The notes: generated by a model from the letters alone, not told the origin. Shown: positions 17,267 through 26,518, numbered from the stretch's first letter. The stretch: DNA of 64,000 nucleotides from Gammaproteobacteria bacterium (GCA_018069465.1 JAGPUW010000014.1:62001-126000), one strand, 5' to 3'. Numbers and translations: made by a program.

Positions 17267-18639
17267 GTGGTAATGGTTTGAATGTATTAGTGGTTGAAGA
17301 CGACGACCTGTTGCGCGAAGCACTCTGCGATACGCTGGCCTTTGCCGGATACAGTGTCGAGTTTGCCTGCGATGGTGTCGAGGCTCTGGCCCTGCTGCAT
17401 CGCCAGTCGGTCGACCTGGTGGTTAGCGATGTGCAAATGGCGGCGATGGATGGCCATGCGCTACTACAGAATATAAAGCGCACCTGGCCGCGCTTGCCAG
17501 TGGTGCTGATGACAGCGTTTGGCTGCGTCGAAAAAGCGGTCGAGGCGATGCGCGATGGTGCGGCAGACTACCTGATAAAGCCTTTTGAAGCCGAAGTGCT
17601 GATTGCCATGGTCAGCCGCTTTGCGCCGACCAAAGGCGGCTCGGCGTCGAGTGAAATGATCGCCGAGGACCCGCGAGCGCAGCAGGTTGTCGAACTGGCG
17701 CGGCGGGTTGCCGGCTCCGACGCCACGGTGATGCTGAGTGGTGAGTCGGGCACCGGCAAAGAAGTACTGGCGCGCTTTATTCACGACAATTCAAGCCGCA
17801 GTGATGGCCCCTTTGTGGCGATTAACTGTGCGGCCCTGCCGGAATCCATGCTCGAGTCCATTCTCTTCGGTTATGAAAAAGGGGCGTTTACCGGCGCCCA
17901 TCAGGCCCGAGCGGGCAAGTTTGAACAGGCTCAGGGCGGCACGCTGTTACTCGATGAAATTTCAGAAATGGACGTCGCCCTACAGGCCAAACTGCTGCGC
18001 GTCTTGCAGGAGAAAGAGGTCGAGCGGCTCGGCGGCAAGGCGGCCATCGCCCTCGATGTGCGCGTACTGGCAACGACCAATCGGGACTTGCGTGGCGAGG
18101 TGAATGCCGGGCGTTTTCGTGAAGATCTGTTCTATCGCTTAAATGTGTTCCCTATTGCCCTCCCCCCCTTGCGCGAGCGCCAGGGCGACATTCTGCCTCT
18201 GGTGCGGCGCTTTGTGGATGAACAGAGTGCTGAGGGCCAGTCTGTGAGCGTGTCTGCCCGCGCTGAGCAAATGCTGCAAGCCTATGCCTGGCCGGGCAAT
18301 ATTCGCGAATTACACAACGTTGTGCAGCGCGCGATGATTTTGATCTCGGGCGATAGCTTGACCGAGGCGGATATTCATCTTGAAGACCCCGGCAGCAATT
18401 TGTCGCCCCTCCCCGCTGGCCAAACGTCTGGCACAGCTGTTGAGTCGCTCGATGGTTCTGCTTTAGAAAACGACCTGCGCAGTCATGAGCAACAAATTAT
18501 TGTCGATGCTCTGAAAGCAGAGCGTGGCCGGCGCAAGGAAACGGCCGAGAGGCTGGGCATTAGTCCGCGCACCCTGCGTTATAAATTGGCCAAATTGCGC
18601 GACGATGGCATCGCCCTGCCAGAGCTGTACGGCACTTGA
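17263..18639 (+). CDS. fleR: Flagellar response regulator FleR/FlrC (sigma-54 activator)
   Basis: A 458-residue NtrC-type regulator. The receiver domain (about 6-120) has the acidic pair in VVEDDDLL, phospho-acceptor Asp56 in [12 protein letters not shown] and Lys in LIKPFEAE. The AAA+ domain has [19 protein letters not shown] and [10 protein letters not shown]. The C-terminal Fis-type helix-turn-helix is [20 protein letters not shown]. FleR-P activates sigma-54 class III flagellar genes. Coupled to fleS by a 4-base overlap. Its 3' end overlaps the putative sigma-54 promoter of fliE. Confidence 0.94.
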   Translation: MSGNGLNVLVVEDDDLLREALCDTLAFAGYSVEFACDGVEALALLHRQSVDLVVSDVQMAAMDGHALLQNIKRTWPRLPVVLMTAFGCVEKAVEAMRDGAADYLIKPFEAEVLIAMVSRFAPTKGGSASSEMIAEDPRAQQVVELARRVAGSDATVMLSGESGTGKEVLARFIHDNSSRSDGPFVAINCAALPESMLESILFGYEKGAFTGAHQARAGKFEQAQGGTLLLDEISEMDVALQAKLLRVLQEKEVERLGGKAAIALDVRVLATTNRDLRGEVNAGRFREDLFYRLNVFPIALPPLRERQGDILPLVRRFVDEQSAEGQSVSVSARAEQMLQAYAWPGNIRELHNVVQRAMILISGDSLTEADIHLEDPGSNLSPLPAGQTSGTAVESLDGSALENDLRSHEQQIIVDALKAERGRRKETAERLGISPRTLRYKLAKLRDDGIALPELYGT

Positions 18640-18645
18640 ATGGCG
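18630..18645 (+). promoter_or_regulatory. Probable sigma-54 promoter of fliE
   Basis: CGGCACTTGAATGGCG: GG 18631-18632 and GC 18643-18644, ten bases apart. The GGCAC element is perfect; the -12 box is TGGC instead of TTGC. It overlaps the fleR stop codon and lies about 50 bases before fliE, where Pseudomonas also has a sigma-54 promoter. Confidence 0.55.
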
Positions 18646-18696
18646 CGGTTTTAAAAACATCTTGCAAGATAGCGTGAAAAAATTGAGGACTAAACA

Positions 18697-19023
18697 ATGA
18701 GTCAAGTAGCGATCAATCAGGTGTTATCCCAAATGCGCGCACTTGAAGCCGCCGCCAAGTCGAGTGAGTCGACGAGTGTGGGGGATGTGGGCGGCTCTGG
18801 AAGTGAATTTGGCAAGATGCTCACCGAGTCTATCGACAAAGCGAATGCCACCATGCACCAGGCCGGTGATCTAAAAGAAGCGTTTACCCGGGGCGATGAA
18901 GGCGTGGAATTGCCCCAGGTGATGGTCGCCTTGCAGGAGGCCAGCATTTCCTTTCAGGCGATGACTCAGGTGCGCAATAAGCTCCTCTCCGCTTATCAAG
19001 ACATTATGAATATGCCGGTTTAA
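18697..19023 (+). CDS. fliE: Flagellar hook-basal body complex protein FliE
   Basis: A 108-residue adaptor between the MS ring and the proximal rod. It has the N-terminal helix (QVLSQMRALEAAAKSSE) and the conserved C-terminus VMVALQEASISFQAMTQVRN, KLLSAYQDIMNMPV. First gene of a fliEFGHIJ operon; fliF follows after 104 bp. The ATG is preceded by TTGAGGAC. Length is normal. Confidence 0.94.
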   Translation: MSQVAINQVLSQMRALEAAAKSSESTSVGDVGGSGSEFGKMLTESIDKANATMHQAGDLKEAFTRGDEGVELPQVMVALQEASISFQAMTQVRNKLLSAYQDIMNMPV

Positions 19024-19127
19024 AAAGTGCTATACCTATTACTGATCGAGCAAATAATGCGAATCGAGAAAAACAGCAATGGCGCAAGATGTGGGAATGG
19101 CAGTGGTTGCCTGGGGAGTGACATAAA

Positions 19128-20741
19128 ATGGCGCTGGTAAATCCGGAAAATGTAACGGGCCAGTTTGTCGGTATGAGTCGCTTGCCAGTAGTCAGGCAGG
19201 TGGGTTTACTGTTGGGGCTGGCGGCGAGTATTGCCCTGGGGGTGGGTATTTATACCTGGGCTAAAGAGCCCAATTATGTGCCTTTGTTTGAGGGCATGAG
19301 CGGTGCCGACGCCGCCCAGGTGGTGACGATTCTCGAACAGGGTAATACCCCCTACCGCATGCAGGGTTCAATGGTTGCGGTGCCGGCGGGCAAGGTGCAC
19401 AACCTGCGTATTCAACTGGCGAGCCAGGGGCTGCCAAAGAGCAGCACTCCGGGCTACGAACTGCTCGATGAGGAGCAGGGCTTTGGCACCAGTAGCTTTG
19501 TTGAAAAGGCGCGCTTTAATCGTGCCCTTGAGGGTGAACTGTCGCGCTCCATCGCCACTCTCAATAGCGTCAAAGGTGCCCGCGTGCATTTGGCGATTCC
19601 GAAAAAGTCGGCCTTTTTACGCAATCAGCAAGGTGCCAGTGCCTCCGTGCTGATCAGCCTTTTTCCGGGTCGCAAGCTAAACCAGTCGCAGGTTGCCGGG
19701 GTGATCCACTTGGTGGCGTCCAGTGTGTCGGGCATGAATTCTGAGCATGTCACGGTTGTCGATCAGCAGGGCAATTTGCTCACCGGCAGCGGTGGCTCAT
19801 CGGCCATGGCCATGGGCTCCGAGCAATTTACTTTTGCCAGCAACATTGAGGAAAACTATTCCAGGCGCATTGTCGATTTACTGGTGCCAATAATGGGTGC
19901 CGGAAAGGTGCGTGCGCAGGTCACTGCCGATGTCGACTTTACCGCGATAGAGCGAACCAGTGAGACCTTCGGCCCCAATAATACCTTGCTGCGCAGCGAG
20001 CAAACCTCGGAAGAGCGCAGTAGCGATAACAGCAAGGCCTTCGGTGGCACACCGGGGGCACAATCTAATCAGCCCGCTGCGGCAGCTGCTACACCGGGTG
20101 CCGATGTGGCAGGCGAGAGTAATACCTCAGCCACCAACCAGACGAACCGGCAGGCCACGCGCAATTATGAGCTGGACAAGGTTATCAGTCATATTAAGGA
20201 AGCGCCGGGGACGATTAAAAAGCTCTCGGTGGCGGTACTGCTGGATTATCGTCAGCAAACCAATGAGGCGGGTGATGTTGAGCGCTTGCCACTGCCCGAT
20301 GAAGAGATTGAGCGTTTTACCCAACTGGTTAAAGAGGCGGTTGGTTTTAACGAGGAGAGAGGTGATAGCGTCAATTTGATGAATGCCTCTTTTCTTGAGC
20401 CCGAGTTGATGGAGCCCCTGCCCGAGATCCCCATCTGGCAGGAGCCCTGGGTGCTGGATATTGCCAAGCAAACCGTCGGCGGCATCGGTATTTTGCTCCT
20501 TGTGTTTGGCATTTTGCGCCCGGTGATGAAAAGTCTGGCTGGCTTTGGTAAACCGACGGGGCGGGCGGTCAATGGTGAGCTGCAACTGGGTGGCGATCAG
20601 GCCGCTCTCGGTGGTGCGCCGCAATTGCCCCCCGGTGTCACGAGTTATGATCAGCAGGTACAACTAGCCCAGTCGATTGCCGGGCAAAGCCCGAAGCGAG
20701 CGGCCAGCGTGATGAGTGATTGGGTGCAGGATGGCGGATAA
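19128..20741 (+). CDS. fliF: Flagellar MS-ring protein FliF
   Basis: A 537-residue MS-ring protein. Two membrane segments bracket a large periplasmic part: about 25-45 (LLLGLAASIALGVGIYTWA) and about 450-472 (VGGIGILLLVFGILRPVM). Conserved ring-building motifs include MSGADAAQVVTILEQGNTPY and EGELSRSIATLNSVKGARVH. The C-terminus binds FliG. The gap to fliE (104 bp) has no recognisable promoter: a GG/GC pair there is spaced eight, not ten. The end overlaps fliG by 11 bases. Confidence 0.95.
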   Translation: MALVNPENVTGQFVGMSRLPVVRQVGLLLGLAASIALGVGIYTWAKEPNYVPLFEGMSGADAAQVVTILEQGNTPYRMQGSMVAVPAGKVHNLRIQLASQGLPKSSTPGYELLDEEQGFGTSSFVEKARFNRALEGELSRSIATLNSVKGARVHLAIPKKSAFLRNQQGASASVLISLFPGRKLNQSQVAGVIHLVASSVSGMNSEHVTVVDQQGNLLTGSGGSSAMAMGSEQFTFASNIEENYSRRIVDLLVPIMGAGKVRAQVTADVDFTAIERTSETFGPNNTLLRSEQTSEERSSDNSKAFGGTPGAQSNQPAAAAATPGADVAGESNTSATNQTNRQATRNYELDKVISHIKEAPGTIKKLSVAVLLDYRQQTNEAGDVERLPLPDEEIERFTQLVKEAVGFNEERGDSVNLMNASFLEPELMEPLPEIPIWQEPWVLDIAKQTVGGIGILLLVFGILRPVMKSLAGFGKPTGRAVNGELQLGGDQAALGGAPQLPPGVTSYDQQVQLAQSIAGQSPKRAASVMSDWVQDGG

Positions 20742-21741
20742 AGCGGAAGCCCTAAAAGGCGTCGAAAAGGCGGCTGTCTTCCTGCTCGGTGTTGGCGAGC
20801 AGTCTGCAGCGCAAATACTGCAGCACATGGCGCCCAAAGAGGTGCATAAGATCGGTGCTGCGATGGCGACCCTGCGCACGGTGTCCCGCCAGCAGGCTGA
20901 AGAGGTGATTAGCCAGTTTACCGAATCCCTTGGCGAGGCAACCTCCTTTAGCGGCGATAACGAAGAGTTTGTGCGCACCGTGCTGCGCGAAGCCCTCGGT
21001 GAAGACAAGGCTGAAGGTGTTATTAATACGGTGATTATGGGCCGTGATTCGAAGGGCGTGGAAGCCCTGAAGTGGATGGACTCGCGGGCTGTGGCGACGC
21101 TCATTCGCAGTGAGCACCCGCAAATTATTGCCATTGTGCTGGCCTATCTCGATAGCGAACAATCGGCAGAGGTGATTAAGCATTTACCGGAGTCCATTCG
21201 CAAAGATGCGGTGGTGAGAATTGCCCAGTTGGACGCGATTCACCCCTCGGCCCTGGTTGAACTCGATGAAATTCTCGAACGACAATTTCGCGATGGCAGT
21301 CTGGCTCAGGCTTCGGCCGTCGGTGGTCTGCAATCGACAGCCGACATTCTTAGTTATATTGATTCAGAGCTCGAAGGCGAGCTGATCGAGGCCATCGCCG
21401 AGGTCGACCGGGATATGAGCGATAAAGTGCGGGATTTGATGTTCGTCTTTGAAAATCTGCTCGATGTTGAAGATCGTGGTATTCAGCGGCTGTTGCGCGA
21501 AGTGTCCTCCGATGTACTGGTGATCGCTTTAAAGGGTGCCGACGCCCCGGTGCGCAAGAAGATTTTTGGCAATATGTCCAAGCGTGCCGCTGAAATGATG
21601 GAAGAGGATCTCGAGACCCGTGGCCCCGTGCGCCTCAGTGAGGTCGAAGACTCCCAGAAAGAAATACTGGCGGTTGCCCAGCGCCTGGCCGAAGAGGGCG
21701 AGATTACGCTGGGCGGTACCGGGGGTGATGAATTTGTCTAA
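20731..21741 (+). CDS. fliG: Flagellar motor switch protein FliG
   Basis: A 336-residue C-ring protein that couples to FliF and transmits torque from the stator. I chose ATG 20731 (MADKAEALKGVEKAAVFLLG), which overlaps fliF by 11 bases; a GTG at 20716 is an alternative. The middle domain has the EHPQIIAIVLAYLDSEQSAE segment (EHPQ motif), and the C-terminal torque helix has LMFVFENLLDVEDRGIQRLL and REVSSDVLVIALKGAD. Length and motifs are standard. Confidence 0.95.
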   Translation: MADKAEALKGVEKAAVFLLGVGEQSAAQILQHMAPKEVHKIGAAMATLRTVSRQQAEEVISQFTESLGEATSFSGDNEEFVRTVLREALGEDKAEGVINTVIMGRDSKGVEALKWMDSRAVATLIRSEHPQIIAIVLAYLDSEQSAEVIKHLPESIRKDAVVRIAQLDAIHPSALVELDEILERQFRDGSLAQASAVGGLQSTADILSYIDSELEGELIEAIAEVDRDMSDKVRDLMFVFENLLDVEDRGIQRLLREVSSDVLVIALKGADAPVRKKIFGNMSKRAAEMMEEDLETRGPVRLSEVEDSQKEILAVAQRLAEEGEITLGGTGGDEFV

Positions 21742-22342
21742 GGTAGTGCGCGCAGCTGATCAGCCCGATCTCACCCGTTGGCAGGCCCCGGATGTCGGGC
21801 ATGTCGCCCGCGAGACCCACACCGATGCAGAGCTTGATGCCATTGAGCAGCAGGCCCGGGCTAAGGGTTACGAAGTGGGTCGCTGGGAGGGATTAGAGGC
21901 AGGCCATCAAACGGTTCAGGACGGGGCCCAGCGTTTGGCGCAACTTTATGAAGAAGCTGCCCACCCTTTTCGCCAAATCACCGAAGATGTAGAAAGGGAG
22001 CTGGTGAAGCTGGCTGGTGCTATTGCCAGGGAAATAGTGAAGCAGGAGCTCAAAATCGAGCCTGAGTTGATCCTTGAAGCAGTCAATCAAGCGTGCTCAG
22101 TGTTGTCGGCTTCGGCGAAGAATATTGATGTTTATCTCAACTCTGAGGATCTTGCCCTGGTTAAGGCAGCCCTTAAAGATGAGCCCCCGGCCCAGCATTG
22201 GCGCGTTGTTGAAAACCGGCGTATGACCCGGGGTGACTGCCAGATTAATAGTAGTGAAGAATTTATTGATGCCACCTTGCAGACCCGAATCGACGGTTTG
22301 GTTGCGGGCATTTTATCTCCTGACATAACTGTGGAGGAATGA
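21728..22342 (+). CDS. fliH: Flagellar assembly protein FliH
   Basis: A 204-residue regulator of the export ATPase FliI. I chose ATG 21728 (MNLSKVVRAADQPDLTRWQA); it overlaps the fliG end by 14 bases and follows GGGGGTG. The N-terminal part has the FliH-type helical region with Gly/Ala spacing (EQQARAKGYEVGRWEGLEAG). The C-terminal half has EDVERELVKLAGAIAREIVK, QELKIEPELILEAVNQA. The stop overlaps the fliI ATG (ATGA). FliH holds FliI inactive until docked at FlhAB. Confidence 0.9.
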   Translation: MNLSKVVRAADQPDLTRWQAPDVGHVARETHTDAELDAIEQQARAKGYEVGRWEGLEAGHQTVQDGAQRLAQLYEEAAHPFRQITEDVERELVKLAGAIAREIVKQELKIEPELILEAVNQACSVLSASAKNIDVYLNSEDLALVKAALKDEPPAQHWRVVENRRMTRGDCQINSSEEFIDATLQTRIDGLVAGILSPDITVEE

Positions 22343-23715
22343 CTTTGCCTGACTCAAGCCAGGTGGCCGGTGCCCAGTTGATTAGCAGTCGGCTGGCGGC
22401 TCGGCGTCGAATGGTACCCGATATTGTGGACCCCGAAATAATGGTCAGGGGCAAGTTGGTACGAATGGTTGGCCTTACCCTTGAGGCGACCGGCTGTCAG
22501 GCCGCCATCGGCAGTCGTTGCCATATTACGGCCCCTTCAGGGCAAGTGGTAGAGGCCGAGGTTGTGGGCTTCGGTGATGGCCGTTTGTTCCTGATGCCCA
22601 TCGATTCTGTGCACGGTCTAACACCCGATTCCCTGGTTATTCCCGTGCCGGGCACGGCTGAAGTTGACGTTGGCCACGACTTGATTGGCCGGGTTATCGA
22701 TGGCGCCGGCCGGGTGCTCGATGGTGGCCATGCGCTTGAGCTTGGTGCCCAGAAACCCCTACAGGGGCAGGCGGTGAACCCCCTGGAGCGCAGTCTTATA
22801 AACGAACCTCTGGATGTCGGCATACGCGCCATCAATGCCTTGTTGACAGTGGGTCGGGGTCAACGCCTCGGTCTATTTGCCGGTAGTGGTGTCGGCAAGA
22901 GTACTTTGCTCGGTTTAATGACCCAGCACACCGATGCCGATGTGGTGGTGGTGGGTTTGATTGGTGAGCGGGGCCGTGAGGTACAGGAATTTATCGAAGA
23001 AACCCTGGGCCCGGCGGGTTTGGCGCGAGCCGTGGTGGTGGCATCTCCCGCCGATGACTCACCCTTAATGCGTTTACACGGCGCCTGGCGTGCCACGGCC
23101 ATTGCCGAGTACTTTCGCGATCAGGGCCTCAATGTCTTGCTGTTAATGGATTCCCTGACGCGCTTTGCCCAGGCACAGCGAGAAATTGCTCTGGCCATTG
23201 GCGAGCCGCCCGTCACCCGAGGCTATCCGCCCTCGGTGTTTTCTCGCTTACCGCAGCTGGTAGAGCGCGCGGGCAAAATCGCCGGCAAGGGTTCAATTAC
23301 CGCTATTTATACGGTGCTGATGGAAGGTGATGACGAGAACGACCCTGTGGTCGACTCAGCCCGAGCGATACTCGATGGACATATTATTCTGTCGCGGCGC
23401 ATCGCCGACTCCGGCCGTTATCCGGCGATCGATATTGAGTCTTCGGTGAGTCGGGTAATGAGCCGCCTGGTTGGCCCGGAGCGCTTCCGCAAGGTGCAAA
23501 ACTTTAAACAGCTGTACAGCCTTTATGAGCAAAACCGCGACCTCATCAGCGTCGGAGCCTATGTGCCCGGCAGTGACGGGCGCATTGACCAGGCGATAGA
23601 AGCCTATCCGCGTTTGCAGGGGTTTTTGCGACAGGAGGCTGGCCAAAGTGTGACGTTAGACCAGAGTTTCGTGGCACTTGATGGCTTACTGAACACCATG
23701 CAGATGCCAGCGTAA
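22339..23715 (+). CDS. fliI: Flagellum-specific export ATPase FliI
   Basis: A 458-residue F1-beta-like ATPase that energises type III export. Walker A is AGSGVGKS (181-188); the Walker B strand is LNVLLLMDSLTRFAQAQREI. Other family marks are GLIGERGREVQEFIEETLG and SGRYPAIDIESSVSRVM. The start overlaps fliH by four bases. fliJ follows after 44 bp. Length is normal and all catalytic elements are intact. Confidence 0.96.
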   Translation: MTLPDSSQVAGAQLISSRLAARRRMVPDIVDPEIMVRGKLVRMVGLTLEATGCQAAIGSRCHITAPSGQVVEAEVVGFGDGRLFLMPIDSVHGLTPDSLVIPVPGTAEVDVGHDLIGRVIDGAGRVLDGGHALELGAQKPLQGQAVNPLERSLINEPLDVGIRAINALLTVGRGQRLGLFAGSGVGKSTLLGLMTQHTDADVVVVGLIGERGREVQEFIEETLGPAGLARAVVVASPADDSPLMRLHGAWRATAIAEYFRDQGLNVLLLMDSLTRFAQAQREIALAIGEPPVTRGYPPSVFSRLPQLVERAGKIAGKGSITAIYTVLMEGDDENDPVVDSARAILDGHIILSRRIADSGRYPAIDIESSVSRVMSRLVGPERFRKVQNFKQLYSLYEQNRDLISVGAYVPGSDGRIDQAIEAYPRLQGFLRQEAGQSVTLDQSFVALDGLLNTMQMPA

Positions 23716-23759
23716 TGGTGTTGTTACTTGATTTTCACAGGGTATGAGCAGGCAGTTTT

Positions 23760-24203
23760 ATGACGAAGATAAAGCGCTTTCAGCAGTTGGAAAAAATGGC
23801 GGAACACGCCTGTGATAAGGCCGGTCGAGAGTTGGGTCAGGCCCAGGAAAGTCACAGCAAAGAGCAGGCTCAGCTCGAGCAATTGACGGGCTTCTTTGAC
23901 GAGTATAGCCAGCGCTTTAATAACGCCGGTGCCACGGGTATGAATGCCCGGCAGCTGGGTGACTTTCGCGCTTTTTTTTCTCAGCTGGATAATGCCATCG
24001 AGGCCCAGCGCCAAACCCTGGTTGACCTGGGTGCCCAGGTAACGCAGCGCCAGACCCAGTGGGTTGAAAAACACCAGCGCACCCAAAGCCTGTCCCAGGC
24101 CCTGGTGCAGGTGCAAAGAGAGCAGTTGCTACAACGCAATAAGCGCGAACAAAAAGAACAGGATGAACGCTCCGGTGTCGCTGACAGAGGCGGCTGGGGC
24201 TAA
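23760..24203 (+). CDS. fliJ: Flagellar export protein FliJ
   Basis: A 147-residue two-helix coiled-coil protein, the central stalk of the FliHIJ ATPase complex. It begins MTKIKRFQQLEKMAEHACDK and continues as heptad-rich helix with many Gln, Glu and Arg (WVEKHQRTQSLSQALVQVQR). Similarity within FliJ is low, so the call rests on position after fliI, length and coiled-coil character. No obvious terminator follows; the next gene has its own sigma-54 promoter. Confidence 0.9.
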   Translation: MTKIKRFQQLEKMAEHACDKAGRELGQAQESHSKEQAQLEQLTGFFDEYSQRFNNAGATGMNARQLGDFRAFFSQLDNAIEAQRQTLVDLGAQVTQRQTQWVEKHQRTQSLSQALVQVQREQLLQRNKREQKEQDERSGVADRGGWG

Positions 24204-24294
24204 AAATCTGAGTACTGAGCCAGCGTTTGAATAATGGCTTCACCCCCTTCTATTATCTAAGTTCAATAATCATTCGACCCCATAAAAATAAAGC

Positions 24295-24310
24295 TGGCCC
24301 GTGTTTTGCT
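24295..24310 (+). promoter_or_regulatory. Sigma-54 promoter of fliK
   Basis: TGGCCCGTGTTTTGCT matches TGGCACG-N4-TTGCW at every fixed position but one (A to C). GG 24296-24297 and GC 24308-24309 are ten bases apart. It is the best sigma-54 site in the window and lies about 125 bases before fliK. Confidence 0.85.
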
Positions 24311-24433
24311 ATTACTTTGTTGGAAAGGTAATTTACGAGATATGCCCCGCGAGGTTCTAGTGGCTTAATGACCAGGCTTTGGGCGCCTTATCTCTACCTG
24401 TATCAGCAGTGACAGATAAAACGAGAGGTTCTT

Positions 24434-26161
24434 ATGCCGTTATCCGTTCAGGTGGCTGCCCCAGCCAAGAGTGCACAGATGCTGACGGGCGAGCCGTCAT
24501 CGCCTTCAACGTCTTCGACAGAGGGCGGTAAAAGTGGCGAGCGCGGCTTCTCCAGTCATTTAGAGGCCGAGAAGCGCAGCGAGTCAGGCAAGTCTCGAGA
24601 CGCTAAAACGCCAGCATCTAGCAGGCGCGGTGACGCTGCTGAAAAGCCAGCAACGGCGGGCTCTGCACAAGACAGAGCAGATTCTGCGGCGGCAACTTCG
24701 GGGCCTGAAAAAGGGCGTACAAAGACTGTCGCTGATGCGGGTGAAAATCATAGTGCCAATAGCGATGAAAAGCAGGGGCAAGCTTCTCCTCTCAGCCCCG
24801 CCCGGCTGGATGCCATGGCCAATAATCCGGGGCTGCAAAATGCGCCCGCTTTGGGCTTGTCCGAGCTGACGATTGATGTGCCAATTGCCACCATGGGTGA
24901 GAAAGTGCTGTCGTTATTAGCGGCTGAGGCTGGCGAAGTCAGTAGTAGCAGCGAGACGGCTGTAGACCCACTGGCAATCGCTGCGGGCGGCAATGTAGCG
25001 CCGCATGGCGACGAGGTGTTGCCGGCGCAAAGCACTGGATTAGTCACAGCTGAGTCTGATGCGGGAGCTCTACAGCCCGTTGACGTGAACCTTGTTGATC
25101 TTAAATTACAACCTGCTGACAGTGAGCTACTGGCAGCGGCCGAGCAGCAAGTAGCGTCGCAAGTGAGTGCCGCTACTGTGGCTGCGGCATTGCGCCAGGA
25201 GGATGCGCTCGACAGCGATGATCTGGCAGCGCTGGGTTCGGCATTGCCTGGCGCAAGGGAAACCGCCGAGGTGCTCACCAGGCCCAATCCGGCCTTGACT
25301 GCGCTCAACCCTGAGTTGGCGCGTGCTTTGCCCGGTAAGCAGCCCTCGGTGTTGGCTGAGCTTGTCGATGCTGAACTCGATGTCGATCTGGGGCTCAAGT
25401 CTGGCAAAGCGATAAAGCCACTCTTAGAAGGCGCTACGCCTAACCCGGCCATTAAACTGCCGGTGACGACGCAGGTTGTGGCCGAAGCCCTGTCCAATGG
25501 CTCGGCTCCCCAACAAAGCTTTGAGCAAGTACGACAAAATATTATGGCCGCCATGGCGGGCAAGTCAGAGTTGGCGGGTCCGTCAATTGCGCTCAGCGGC
25601 GGGGCTGACGGGGGAGAGACTGTCACTCAGGGGCTCAATGTTTCTAGTGTCAGTTCGGCCTTAACTGTGCTCGGTACTGAATCGGCAAAATACAGTGCCA
25701 CTCAGGAGACCGCCCCGCCGCGCTTTTTTACTCTGCAAATACCTGCTGGCCAGCCCGGCTGGGATGCGGAGGTGGGCAATCGTATTCGCTGGATGGTCGG
25801 GCAAAATAATTCAGGGCTTGAGTTGCGCCTCAATCCCCCCGAGCTGGGTAGTATCGAGGTAAAGCTCGCCACCGATGGTGAGCGCACTAACGTCACCTTT
25901 TACGCCGCCAACCCCGCTGCTAGAGAGGCTCTCGAAGCGGCCCTGCCGCGACTGCGTGAAATGTTTGCCGACAGTGGCATGCAACTCGCTAACGCCGATG
26001 TTTCTGACCAGGGGCTGCAGCAGGAGCGGGAACAACTATCGGGCTCGGGAGCATTCGCATCCGACGGTGATGGGAGTGAGGCGATGCTGCTTGAAACAGG
26101 GGCGGGGATCAGCCAGGGTGGGCAGTCTGAGGGACGTGGCGTTATCGACTACTATATTTAA
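24434..26161 (+). CDS. fliK: Flagellar hook-length control protein FliK
   Basis: A 575-residue secreted molecular ruler that stops hook growth by switching FlhB specificity. The long N-terminal part is Ala/Ser/Glu-rich, low complexity and probably disordered. The C-terminal domain (about 440-530) carries the conserved core: VGNRIRWMVGQNNSGLELRL, then NPPELGSIEVKLATDGE and AREALEAALPRLREMFADSG. The ATG has AGAGG about seven bases upstream. In Pseudomonas fliK lies ahead of fliL on the same strand; here it is convergent with the far end of the fliL block, a rearranged position. Confidence 0.92.
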   Translation: MPLSVQVAAPAKSAQMLTGEPSSPSTSSTEGGKSGERGFSSHLEAEKRSESGKSRDAKTPASSRRGDAAEKPATAGSAQDRADSAAATSGPEKGRTKTVADAGENHSANSDEKQGQASPLSPARLDAMANNPGLQNAPALGLSELTIDVPIATMGEKVLSLLAAEAGEVSSSSETAVDPLAIAAGGNVAPHGDEVLPAQSTGLVTAESDAGALQPVDVNLVDLKLQPADSELLAAAEQQVASQVSAATVAAALRQEDALDSDDLAALGSALPGARETAEVLTRPNPALTALNPELARALPGKQPSVLAELVDAELDVDLGLKSGKAIKPLLEGATPNPAIKLPVTTQVVAEALSNGSAPQQSFEQVRQNIMAAMAGKSELAGPSIALSGGADGGETVTQGLNVSSVSSALTVLGTESAKYSATQETAPPRFFTLQIPAGQPGWDAEVGNRIRWMVGQNNSGLELRLNPPELGSIEVKLATDGERTNVTFYAANPAAREALEAALPRLREMFADSGMQLANADVSDQGLQQEREQLSGSGAFASDGDGSEAMLLETGAGISQGGQSEGRGVIDYYI

Positions 26162-26190
26162 GCACTGTATTAAATAAGCACTGCATTAAA
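26159..26190. repeat. Tandem 16-bp duplication at the fliK stop
   Basis: TAAGCACTGTATTAAA (26159-26174) is followed directly by TAAGCACTGCATTAAA (26175-26190), one mismatch. The first copy starts with the fliK stop codon. A second, unrelated 16-bp tandem duplication lies only 60 bases on. Confidence 0.85.
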
Positions 26191-26213
26191 TGATAAGAAG
26201 GTGTTTTGATTTT

Positions 26214-26242
26214 AAACGGGGTTTAAGCCCGCTTTGTTTTTT
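26214..26242 (+). terminator. Terminator after fliK, probably bidirectional
   Basis: AAACGGG and CCCGCTTT around a GTTTAAG loop (CGGG 26217-26220 with CCCG 26228-26231, flanked by A/T pairs), followed by GTTTTTTG. It lies between two convergent flagellar transcription units. Confidence 0.6.
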
Positions 26243-26250
26243 GCCAAGGG

Positions 26251-26282
26251 CGCAATACTGGGTTTACGCAATACTGGGTTTA
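26251..26282. repeat. Perfect tandem 16-bp duplication at the end of a small gene
   Basis: CGCAATACTGGGTTTA occurs twice head-to-tail at 26251-26266 and 26267-26282. The second copy contains the complement of the stop codon (26280-26282) of the small minus-strand gene that follows. Confidence 0.9.
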
Positions 26283-26450
26283 AATATATTCATCAATATG
26301 GATTTGGCCACCATCATCTGATTTCTTTTTTTCCCCATCTTTGGATTTTTTTTGCGGCACAGGGATATTTTTCTGTTTGTCAGTAACGGATTTGCTGCGT
26401 GGTGTGCGCAGGGTTCGCGCAGTGCCCACTGGTGTTATCTCGTTGGCCAT
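26280..26450 (-). CDS. Small unrecognised protein after motD (56 residues)
   Basis: An ATG-to-TAA frame on the minus strand, ATG at 26448-26450 with GGGGTG about five bases upstream and stop at 26280-26282. The product begins MANEITPVGTARTLRTPR, has a Lys-rich middle (QKKSKDGEKKKSDDGG) and ends QIHIDEYI. It is very hydrophilic, with no membrane segment or signal. It lies 68 bp downstream of motD in the same direction, where Pseudomonas has ParA-like and cheW genes. I do not recognise the family. The ordered acidic-aromatic C-terminus after a basic linker looks like a binding peptide, which is inference. The upstream ribosome-binding site and operon position support it being real. Confidence 0.6.
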   Translation of the reverse strand: MANEITPVGTARTLRTPRSKSVTDKQKNIPVPQKKSKDGEKKKSDDGGQIHIDEYI

Positions 26451-26518
26451 ATTCACACCCCACTGGATTGCACTTAAGAGTTGAGCTCAGGGTTTTATTA
26501 TAAGTCTAGTGCAGATAA

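Noticed and set aside
19024-19127. Sigma-54 site before fliF
   Set aside because: GG and GC are separated by eight bases instead of ten.
24748-25626. Long open frame on the minus strand inside fliK (292 codons)
   Set aside because: It is antisense to fliK, has no recognisable domain or ribosome-binding site and reflects the Ala/Ser-rich codon bias of fliK.
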